Positions 1 through 7,004 of a stretch of 10,448 nt of DNA are shown one piece after another. The stretch is from Ectocarpus siliculosus. Its lineage: Eukaryota; Sar; Phaeophyceae; Ectocarpales; Ectocarpaceae. Made by a program: the position numbers and the translations under genes. Position 1 is the first letter of the stretch. The number at the start of each line of letters is the position of its first letter. Below the pieces are notes generated by a model, which made no database searches, was not told the DNA's origin, and saw nothing but the letters and a program-made list of their open reading frames with translations. The stretch is taken from positions 3,048,847-3,059,294 of the forward strand of contig FN649734.1 in NCBI GenBank assembly GCA_000310025.1. Direction: 5' to 3'.

Positions 1-195
1 CCTACAAAGCCGGGACGGAGCACGCCGGATTCTCACCGGACCAGCGGGGGGGGGGCATCTGGGCCGTACGTTCACACGTACAAGAGCAAGGGCAAGGCGT
101 TGGCGAAACACAAAGAGGATGAACGGGAACGATGGTTTTCGTAGAATCTTGGGGGAAGGTGAGGGGAAGGGAGAGGGCAAAAACAAAGAGAGACG

Positions 196-203
<8 letters not shown>

Positions 204-244
<41 letters not shown>
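204..244. repeat. (GA)n microsatellite
   Basis: About 41 bases of uninterrupted GA dinucleotide, with imperfect GA and GGAGA sequence before it. It translates to Leu/Ser or Arg/Glu runs in open frames on both strands, which are artefacts. It lies in the intron downstream of GT exon 4, where the transcribed (minus) strand is a CT tract. Confidence 0.95.
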
Positions 245-248
<4 letters not shown>

Positions 249-872
249 CAGAGGGGATGAAACAGTACACAAAAACAAAACAGAAAATACAACCAAGACC
301 TCTGCTGTTAGTCACTTATAGAATCGTCATAGAACCTCGTGCAGGAGGGGCGACCAGGAACACCTTGCAAGGTAAGGGGACGAAACCCAACAGCGTAACA
401 GGCCGTGTTTGTCGGTGCATGACCATGCAACACGCGAGGCGGATGATGGCCGTGCGGTAGGGATAGTTTTTCGCGAGTGCTACCCTCAGCTTGTAGTCGC
501 CGGTCGCACCCTGTGGTTGGTGCACGCACCACCCGCGGTTCGGTGTAAAAAGTAACTGTTTCAACATGCCAAATCATGATGCGCGCTTGTGGGCGAGCCA
601 CCGACGGCAAAGGGCCTCCCTGCCCCCAATCAACAAGAGCAGGAGTGTAGATTCCAAGCAAGGTACGTGGTATACGGTCCCGTTTTTTGCGCGGAAAATA
701 CGGGACGGGATAAGGCCTACTGGTGCGCTTTGGTTTGGTGACATACGTTTGGTGTAACGTTCGACCCGGTCTTGCGTAGAACGCGCCCGGCATGGTGAGA
801 CAGCCATAAGCGGCACAACGGAGATCTCATTTATTTTTTCGTCCTATTTCTGTATTTCTATATAACGCTTAC

Positions 873-989
873 GATGGTGTCGGTGTCCAGGTGGACGACG
901 CGGTGGTATTCCGTGAGCGTGTACGCGAAGAGCTTCATGAGCTCCGCCAGGCCGCAGCAGCCGCCCTTCGCAATCCTCCCCCTTGTCAC
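873..989 (-). other. GT gene exon 4: DxD motif exon
   Basis: Thirty-nine codons in phase 0 at both ends. It runs from VTRGRIAKGG through CCGLAELMKLFAYTL to HRVVHLDTDTI, followed by the donor GTAAGC. The motif LDTD is the DxD that binds the metal and nucleotide sugar in GT-A enzymes, and the CCG-x-x-ELMKL helix before it is typical of this class. The acceptor ACAG|GTGACA has a weak pyrimidine tract, so the first few residues are less sure than the rest. Confidence 0.7.
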
Positions 990-3859
990 CTGTTCTCTCG
1001 TTGGACGTTTCGTTTCGTTTCGGTCAAGGCACGGACAAGGGAGGGAGAGCCGTATTTGGTGAACGATGGATGGACGTCAAGAAGATGCTGCTTTCACAAC
1101 CGTTTATCGTGACACGGGCTGACACACAATCACCCGGCCATACAAAGTAGCGAAACTCTCGTGACGAGTTCGCGTAAATCTTCTCGGAGAATTTGACTAC
1201 GACTACGCATGTGGTAGGTTTCACTGCTCCTGAACTGCTCCGCCGTTGCCGGTTTTTAGGGCACGCGCTGGGGGAGAGAGAGAGAAACCGCCGACAGCGT
1301 GTAGCGTCGAGCCGCGCCAAGCTCCTCTGCTCACACTACATGTAGGACGTGTGAACCGATGCGTCATTGCAAAAACGTAGATAAAATAAAGACAGCACCA
1401 ACCACTGCAAGACCCCGTGTGCCGACAATGTTGCTGCTATTCGGACGCCCCAGACGTGTACCTCCTCAGATCTCCACACAACTGAGCTTGGCTTCGGCGC
1501 CAACGGCGGTTATCCACGAAAGCTCCGACGCGGCAACAATGCTGCAAAATAGGGTTTTCATGTTCGGTCTCTTTTACATTGACTTTATCGACAACCGGGA
1601 TATCTTCGGACAGCATTACCACGATACGGCTCACGAGCTGGAATAGCAAACATCAGAGCCCCAAGCCAAAACAATATCGAAAGTCTTGTACCCCCTTTCT
1701 TCACCCATTTCACTCCGAATCAACCCTCGAGGGACAACCTGCGCGTATGCGAGGCAGGTGAACACAAAAGAGCTAGAATAAACTTTCGTCGTCGCCAACG
1801 TTTCTCGGGAAAACCCTCGACATCATAGCGAGGCTGCATAGCAAACGACCATGCCGCGCGTCTCGCTCACCGGATCCTCGATCTCATCGAGACTCAGGGG
1901 AAGCCCGGGTCTCATCACCCGGAAGCCCAATCGCCGCAGAAGGTTCTCTGTCCCAAGCCCGATCTCGTCGTGCAAGAACGCCACCAGATCGCACAGGAAC
2001 TCCGACGTCTCACAGGCCGCGTCTAGCCGGCGGGTATCCATCGCGAGCAACCCAGGCGGCCGAAGAGAGAGAGAGAGGGAGGAGTCGGTAGTTCTTGGAG
2101 TCAATTTTAGTGCGGAACACAAGTACCGCTGTATGCAAAGAACATTCTACATACTGTAGTGGCGTCCGTGTTGCTGCCAGCGAGAGAGGCGGTCGGAGGT
2201 AGAGAGAAGCGAAGCGAATTGTTTAAGATTTTTTCACGCCCTAACAGTATGGAAAACAAATGTGCATTAGAAACAATACAAACAATCTATTGGCGTGCGT
2301 GTTACCGTCAGTGGGAGAGAGAGGTGGTCCCTTGAAAAACAAAAAACCCCCGTCGATTTACATCTTGCGTAGTCGATATGGTGCATGAACTGAGCAGCAT
2401 TTTCTGATAGAAGTCTGCGTGGTCAGGAAGGCGTAGAAAACAGGGGGATGTGGAAAGATGGGACAGCCGCGGTCGGCGAGGTTCTGCAAGTGTATATATA
2501 TCAAATCGTGCACGAACACAGGCCGAAACGGAAAGTAAGCGGGAAAACGCTGCGTTTATCTTCTGTTGGATTCGCCGTTGGCTTCGCCGTTGAGACATCT
2601 CGGAAGTCCGCCCGTTGATGCCCCAAGAGAAACAAAGGCAACGGAGCATGACGATTCAACAATCATCGCAGGTTGCCTCACGGGAGAGCACAAAGCAGGA
2701 AGGGGCAGCCAGAAAGAGCCAGTCGACTTCCTTGCCGGCAGGCAAAAGGGTTCAAGCCGCCACGGCGCGGTCACGAACCGACCGCTGCTGAGCTGGCAAC
2801 CGTTGTGGGCGGGGCTTCGCGCGCGCCAAGAGGGGTTGTGGATGCACATTCGAAGTGCACAACAAGCGATCGCCTACGGGACAACACCAGCAACATCAAC
2901 AACATCAACAAAGGGGGGCAATGATTACGACGACCAGGAGGACGACGAAGGCGATCACGACAACGACGATGACGGCGGCGGCGGCGACGGCGACGGCGAC
3001 TACAACGACAAACAGGGCGGCACGCTCACCGATGGAAGCGGCAAGGACGGCAGCGCCGTCCAGGTGGTTCCCCTCCCTGGTAAGGGATATCGCAAACGCC
3101 ACCGCCTTACGCCCCCCGCACACACCCCCCAACAGCTGGTCCGACTGGAGGTACGCGCTCGCGATGTGTCGGAGGGCCCCGGTGCCGCCACCCCCGTGCC
3201 GCGCTCGTTCTTCCTGTCGCCGTTGGGGTTAGGCGCCGTCGGTGGGGGGTTTAGAAGCTCGAGACAGACAGCGCGCGATAGACAACGGTATGACGACGGG
3301 GTGGTGATGAGGGGTTGGTGGACCATAGAACGGTGGGTGAGAGAGATACCAACAGCGCCAATTGTTGTCTGCTGTCGTTTTCGAGCAGTGCATGAATCGA
3401 ACGCGGGCCTTTTTTGTACTGGTCCTGTTGTACTGGTCCTGTTGCAGAAGAACCTGTTCGTGAGATTGCGGGCGCCGGCGGCGGGTCAAGGTACTGCAGC
3501 TGCTGCGCATCCACCACTACAGGTAGTACGCACCCATGCCGTCATAACACCATCTTCGGGACGGTGGCGCGCTGAACCCGCACCACAAGAGCGAGAAGCA
3601 GCGCTTCGCCGCAGCCACTGACCTGAGGCCCGAAGCAGCCCCCGCGCGAAGCGGAAGCGATCGCGCCGCCCCTCCGGCTCCACGCCCGCCAGCCCATCGA
3701 CGCGTACGCGAGGATGGCCAGCGGCAGGCCGCAGAACAGTATGCACGCCCGCGCGACCGTTCTGAAACTGCTGCCGCTGTTGCTGTTGCTGCTGCTGCTG
3801 CTGCTGCTGCCGTCGCCACCGCCGCCAGCACTCCGGTGCGACGACTTTGGTCGCCGCAT
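873..3859 (-). CDS. GT8/glycogenin-like type II membrane glycosyltransferase, 5' four exons (3'-partial)
   Basis: Spliced model, minus strand: exons 3859-3623, 3213-3030, 2022-1871 and 989-873. Junction phases are 0, 1 and 0, and all agree without forcing, giving 230 residues with no stop. Residues 1-37 are a basic, Ser-rich tail; about 38-57 form a single hydrophobic segment (signal anchor, so Golgi type II topology is inferred). The luminal domain opens with VAFAISLTREG, then LDGAAVLAASIDAACETS, CDLVAFLHDEI and LLRRLGFRVM. It reaches GGCCGLAELMKLFAYTL and then RVVHLDTDTI, whose DTD is the metal/nucleotide-sugar DxD of GT-A enzymes. This order matches the GT8/glycogenin-like class, which transfers sugar from a UDP- or GDP-sugar. 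The donor and acceptor sugars cannot be told. The start is the first ATG in the open frame. The last visible exon ends at a GTAAGC donor (872-867), so the C-terminal half is missing here. The family call rests on recognition by eye, without a search. Confidence 0.72.
990..1870 (-). other. Intron 3 of the GT gene (881 bp), no other gene seen
   Basis: Bounded by GTGAGC and ACAG on the minus strand. It holds several short open frames on both strands (for example around 1359-1646 plus and 1437-1649 minus), none with a recognisable domain. Its length is like the other long intron of this gene, about 1 kb between exons 2 and 3. Confidence 0.55.
1871..2022 (-). other. GT gene exon 3: central nucleotide-binding region
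   Basis: The exon follows the acceptor GGCTAG and a long CT tract about 40-55 bases upstream. It supplies two bases to the split Asp codon, then 50 codons from AACETSEFLC to PLSLDEIEDP, and ends at CCG|GTGAGC, phase 0. The pattern DLVAFLHDEI ... LLRRLGFRVM is the usual strand-helix-strand after the first loop of GT8-like enzymes. An ATG at 2041-2039 in the same open frame could be a start, but the phase-matched join to exon 2 explains the sequence better. Confidence 0.65.
2064..2077. repeat. Short GA tract upstream of GT exon 3
   Basis: A run of GA dinucleotides which, on the transcribed minus strand, reads CTCTCTCT. It lies 40-55 bases before the inferred acceptor of exon 3, so it may serve as its polypyrimidine tract. 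Confidence 0.7.
2925..3005. repeat. Impure GAC/GGC trinucleotide repeat
   Basis: Degenerate triplets (GAC, GAT, GGC, AAC) fill about 80 bases. On the plus strand they read as an Asp/Gly-rich stretch inside an apparent 351-codon open frame (2566-3621). On the minus strand they lie just past the exon 2 donor, in intron 2 of the GT gene, so I treat them as non-coding. Confidence 0.75.
3030..3213 (-). other. GT gene exon 2: stem region and first strand of catalytic domain
   Basis: The acceptor GGCGACAG|GAA follows a pyrimidine-rich stretch holding CTAAC, a good branch-point match. The exon gives 61 codons plus one base and ends at ATCG|GTGAGC. It runs from EERARHGGGG to LDGAAVLAASI. The one-base overhang joins exon 3 to make a GAC (Asp) codon. 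The GAC/GCC repeats that make a long acidic frame on the plus strand begin just inside the following intron. Confidence 0.65.
3623..3859 (-). other. GT gene exon 1: start codon, Ser-rich tail and signal anchor
   Basis: Begins at the ATG at 3859-3857 and ends at a CAG|GTCAGT donor (intron from 3622), exactly 79 codons, phase 0. It starts MRRPKSSHRS, then Gly and Ser/Asn runs encoded by the CTG/CAG repeat. After FRTVAR comes the hydrophobic stretch ACILFCGLPLAILAYASMGW, flanked by positive charges on both sides. No other ATG lies upstream in this frame before it closes near 3961. The true transcript start and any 5' untranslated exon are not visible. Confidence 0.65.
3768..3810. repeat. CTG/CAG repeat encoding the Ser/Asn run of the GT gene
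   Basis: Mostly CTG triplets with CCG and TTG interruptions. On the coding (minus) strand in the inferred frame it is read as AGC/AAC and gives a Ser/Asn tract in the cytosolic tail. In the other frames it yields poly-Ala (minus) and poly-Leu (plus), neither fitting a protein. Confidence 0.8.
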
Positions 3860-4825
3860 GCCGGTGCTCCTGTGGACCGTGAACTGCGCCGTGATTCTTG
3901 CCGCGCCGAATACCCCGGCAGGGTAGAATACGTCTTGCTTTCTTCTCTCCTGCGAACCCAACGTTTTAGCGGGGCGCCTGCTGATTCACAGAGCGTCTGG
4001 GATAGCTGGATGCGAGACCGATCCCCGACACAGAAAAGCAATACGAGAAAATGAAAACGTGCTGCTGCCCTCGACGCCTGTAGCAATCCGGGAACCAGCG
4101 GTGTGCCGGCCCGCTGGCTGTTCCCACCGTAGCGGCGGCGGACACGGGTCAACGCCTTGTCGAAAGGTCTACCGCCGTTTGCGGCGTGTGGTCCTGGGCT
4201 GTGTCACTCGCGCCCGTCTGCATGTGCACCGACTTTTCTCCCAGAAGCGGAGGCAGCCCCAGCCAAGCGACTGGTACAAGCAGAAGGGCGCCCGAGCTCG
4301 CTCCTGCACGTATTCTGGCCTTGTAGCTGAGAGGACAGAAGGTTGATGCCCTCAGCAAATCACGTTACCAACAACTTCTGCGCCTCCCGTGGCCAACAGA
4401 GTTCTTGTAGAGTTGACCCTTGCCGTTTCAGCCCAGAGACGGCCCCTACGTCCGCCTGCCTGCAAGAGTTTCGGAGGGAGAGCGAGGGCTCGTCGAAGGT
4501 GTGGCCGGTGGGCGCGACAAGCAAGAAGTCAGATCGATGATGGATGTACCTGATGTGCACAAGCGCACAGCAGTTCGGCACTGTCCAAATCAACCAATCG
4601 AAACGAAGAGGAATTATTTTGGTTCCCCCGCCTTTGTGGCAATATTGACGGCTACACTGTCTTGTTGAGCCTATTACCCACAGGGGAGATATCGCTGTGT
4701 GCTGCTCGGGAAACCGTGGAAATACAGGTAGTTTCCTCTGACGCTATGACTTCATTGCTAATCTATCTTAGACTCTTTTTCCTAGATAGAGATGGATTCG
4801 TTGGGTCATATTTAGACAAAAAAAA
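3860..4825. other. 5' flank of the GT gene; no gene recognised
   Basis: Almost 1 kb between the GT start codon and the transposon. It should hold the GT promoter and 5' UTR, but I see no convincing TATA box or initiator. Several 60-120 codon open frames on both strands lack recognisable domains and splice logic. Isolated resemblances, a tRNA A-box-like string near 4325 and a DALSK string near 4347, do not hold up. Confidence 0.4.
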
Positions 4826-4834
4826 AAATAGATA
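4826..4834 (+). repeat. Left copy of probable 9-bp target-site duplication
   Basis: AAATAGATA lies directly against the left end of the element and corresponds to AAATATATA at 7475-7483, with one mismatch. Both are in AT-rich surroundings, so a chance match is possible, but the position exactly at both ends supports a real duplication. Confidence 0.5.
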
Positions 4835-5260
4835 CGGTGTGTCTAAATCCCCCCCCGTCTGTATCTCCGCCCAAACAGCACCTATCGAGCCGGGACATGC
4901 ACAGCTGTGTTGCTGTGAGGTAGGGCTATCACGACATACTTCGTACAGCGGAAACGGTGCAGGTTTGGTGCAGCCATGGCTGATGGGCAAAATATATCTG
5001 TTGTCCCAACCTGCCCCCCGGGGGGGGATTAGTGTCTAAATCCCCCCCCCGTCTGTATCTCCGCCCACGAGGCACCAATCGAGCCAAGACACGCACGGCT
5101 GTGTTGCTCTGAGGTAGGTCTATCACGACATACCTCGTACAGCGGAAACGGTGCAGGTTTGGTGCAGCCATGGCTGATGGGCAAAATATATCTGTTGTCC
5201 CAACCTGCCCCCCGGGGGGGGATTAGTGTCTAAATCCCCCCCCGTCTGTATCTCCGCCGG
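4835..5260 (+). repeat. Left inverted arm: two full ~194-bp tandem units plus a partial third
   Basis: The unit start GTGTCTAAATCCCCCCCC recurs at 4839, 5032 and 5226, a spacing of 193 and 194 bases. Each unit continues with GTCTGTATCTCCGCCC, a central block ending in GGTTTGGTGCAGCCATGG, then TATCTGTTGTCCCAACCTG and a C6G8 junction. The third unit breaks off after CTCCGCC (about 5258-5260), where unique sequence begins. Units 1 and 2 differ by scattered substitutions only. Confidence 0.93.
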
Positions 5261-5525
5261 AAATGTGGACGAAGACGGACAACCGCTTCCTCTACACGAC
5301 GACGACTTTGACCAGATACGCAATTTGCGCCTCAAGCTCAACATTCTCCAGGTCGCACCACCTGATACCGATCTGGAGAGAGACTCGTTAGCTGACGGAA
5401 CCTGCAGAGGACAACACCATGTGGGCTCGTACATCGCTGCCAGCTTTCTTCTTGGAATTGATCGCCGGCTTCCCTATCGAACTGGTCGCGGCCGTTCGAT
5501 ACAAGTATTCGGCGAACAATCCTAG
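5226..5525 (+). pseudogene. Open frame from the inner left arm into the transposase remnant, different frame
   Basis: This 99-codon frame starts in the partial third arm unit and leaves it at about 5260. It runs through an acidic stretch (NVDEDGQPLPLHDDDFD), then RNLRLKLNILQ, and overlaps the start of the SWIM frame in another phase. The codon use around 5260-5350 looks protein-like and could be the next upstream piece of the transposase, shifted by a frame break or a very short intron. A CAG|GTCGCA donor at about 5352 could pair in phase only with GTTAG at about 5392, giving an intron near 40 bases, which is too short to trust. I cannot decide between splicing and decay. Confidence 0.3.
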
Positions 5526-6240
5526 CCACCTCGTCGCATTCGGGCCTCACAACTTCCATTTGTGTTCCTGTTTACAGCTTTTGCGGCGCGGACTGCCTTG
5601 CAGGCACTACTTCGCGGTTCTTGTCAACCTCATCGGGAGAACTGGCGGGGAGGACGAGTTGAGCTTTACGCATGCCTTCGACGGTGCGTGTGTCCACAAC
5701 CGTTGGCGTCAATCAGACGACGGAAAGGTTTTGCCATGGAGCGTCTCAGCCGTGCTGTCGTCGTCAGGCCACGGCGAAGGATGGGACGGGCATCACCAAG
5801 GAAGCGATGACCACTGCTGGGGACCGACATGCGATGAATCGTTCGATGGCGCACACCCCGCTGAACGCGCGGTGCGGGCCGCGCAGGATAGAAGCGCTGC
5901 CGACAAACGTCGCGTCTACGCCCATCTCATGGCGAAGAACAAGGAGAACGTAGGAGACATTATGAGGTCCGTACCCCTTCACCAAGCACTGTCTGTCCAG
6001 GTCAAGATTGACGATTTCCTCGGGTATCTTCTGAAGGAGGCCGCGGGAGGCACAGGAGGACCCCAAAATCCTGGGCAAGCACCCAAGAAAGGGAGACCTA
6101 AGAAGGACGGCAAAGAGGGAGCTGGCAACCCTGCGGGCCAGAGAGGAAAATCCCGTCAGACTAGGAGAATGAAGGACTTCAGCGACGTGCCACGGACGAA
6201 CAAGAGGAGAAAGCTGAAAGGTGCTGATACCAGCACCTAA
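5419..6240 (+). CDS. MULE transposase C-terminal part: SWIM zinc finger, AT-hook and basic tail (5'-truncated)
   Basis: An open frame of 273 codons from the first ATG to a TAA. Residues 49-63 read CSCLQLLRRGLPCRH, a SWIM zinc finger of the form CxC-x9-CxH (Cys49, Cys51, Cys61, His63). GLPCRHYFAVL is very typical of MULE transposases and their FAR1/FHY3 relatives. HNRW at about 93-96 follows, as often seen after SWIM. From about 218 the protein is rich in Lys, Gly and Pro, with an AT-hook core GRPKK (about 225-229) and a probable nuclear signal KRRKLK (about 262-267). These parts bind DNA or partners; the DDE catalytic domain that normally precedes SWIM is absent. The frame stays open upstream only to a TAG at about 5390, so the ATG is an internal methionine or a secondary start rather than the native N-terminus. 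It may be a remnant or a domesticated DNA-binding product. Confidence 0.75.
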   Translation: MWARTSLPAFFLELIAGFPIELVAAVRYKYSANNPSHLVAFGPHNFHLCSCLQLLRRGLPCRHYFAVLVNLIGRTGGEDELSFTHAFDGACVHNRWRQSDDGKVLPWSVSAVLSSSGHGEGWDGHHQGSDDHCWGPTCDESFDGAHPAERAVRAAQDRSAADKRRVYAHLMAKNKENVGDIMRSVPLHQALSVQVKIDDFLGYLLKEAAGGTGGPQNPGQAPKKGRPKKDGKEGAGNPAGQRGKSRQTRRMKDFSDVPRTNKRRKLKGADTST

Positions 6241-7004
6241 CCAGCTGCCCTTGCGTGTGTACCTTAGTCTGACTTTCACGTCGCATTGACGACCGGGAGG
6301 CAACACGTTGGTGGCGGCGAACATACGTTCATCACCTATGTCTCAACATGTTTGGGATTGTTTTCGATCGTTTGCGAGTATTTGCGTTGTCGTTGTTTTT
6401 TCTTCGTTGTTTTTTTTTGGAGAGCGACACCAAACGAATGAGTCATCAATCCCTGATGTGAGGAACGTTACATTTGGGCACGGTACAATGTATAGACATA
6501 GCGATCACAGCAGGGGTGCAGTGCTGCTGCGTGCTGTGTGTTGTGCGTTCATCATCTTTTACAGTTCTACCTCGGGTCTTGTGCGGCCATCAGAGCCTTG
6601 TACAGAGGTGCGAGGTTCATGGTGGGGTATTAGACATACCCCCCCCCCTCCCCCTGCAGGAGCACATCCGTAGTTTACCCCACCGGCGGTGTTACCACCT
6701 GAACGGAACCCTTCGGGCTACGTCGTTTGGGCTAACGATGGGTCATACGGTGGACGGTAGCCCTACATCGAAGAAACACAGTTGACATGTCCTGTGTCGA
6801 CTGAAGTCTTGTGTGACGACATACCGCTGGGGGGGGTAAACAAGGCTATAATGTACCCCACCAGTGAGACGGCGGTGTTCGCATCCCACTGGGTGTGTGC
6901 AAAACTGTGGGCAGGAATACTTGATGTGATGGTCGCCTCACCTGCTGCCCGCTGCTGTGCGCTGTACGTGCATGTTTTCACACACTTCTACCGGTGTTCG
7001 TCAG
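6241..7004 (+). other. Transposon interior downstream of the SWIM frame; no gene recognised
   Basis: After the TAA comes T-rich sequence (about 6370-6420) fit for a 3' UTR, then the palindromic patch at 6621-6862, then unique sequence up to the right arm. Open frames here, such as 6782-7057 on the plus strand, run into arm repeats and show no domain. Confidence 0.5.
6621..6862. repeat. Nested imperfect inverted repeat with GGTGGGGTA ends
   Basis: The left end reads GGTGGGGTATTAGACATACCCCC. The right end, read on the minus strand, starts with GGTGGGGTACATTATAGCC and also leads into TACCCCCCC, so both ends share a 9-bp tip and a C-run. GTTTACCCC at 6674 pairs with GGGGTAAAC at about 6834. No target duplication flanks it. 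It may be a decayed small inverted-repeat element or a secondary structure of the transposon itself. Confidence 0.4.

Noticed and set aside
2-296. Minus-strand frames with Leu/Ser runs resembling a signal peptide or membrane segment
   Set aside because: The hydrophobic run is the translated GA/CT microsatellite.
308-793. 161-codon minus-strand open frame
   Set aside because: It lies downstream of the DxD exon in the same direction, but its sequence does not resemble the remaining part of a GT8-like enzyme and no phase-correct splice borders stand out.
2566-3621. 351-codon plus-strand open frame with an acidic Asp/Gly region
   Set aside because: It translates the GAC/GGC simple repeat, has no domain, begins without a clear ATG context and overlaps GT exon 2 on the other strand, which has matching splice borders.
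4315-4390. String like a tRNA A box (TAGCTGAGAGG)
   Set aside because: No B box (GGTTCGANTCC) follows at the proper distance, and no acceptor or anticodon stem pairs.
4335-4400. VDALSK in one frame, recalling the end of the Ty3-type RNase H region
   Set aside because: Stops lie immediately before and soon after, and no reverse transcriptase or integrase motifs are nearby.
4839-5260. Regular repeats considered as a CRISPR array or minisatellite
   Set aside because: The repeated unit is the full ~194-base period without short repeat-spacer structure, and the same units occur inverted on the other side, so they are transposon arms.
5764-6324. 186-codon minus-strand open frame inside the transposon
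   Set aside because: It is the complement of the SWIM/AT-hook frame and has no motif of its own.
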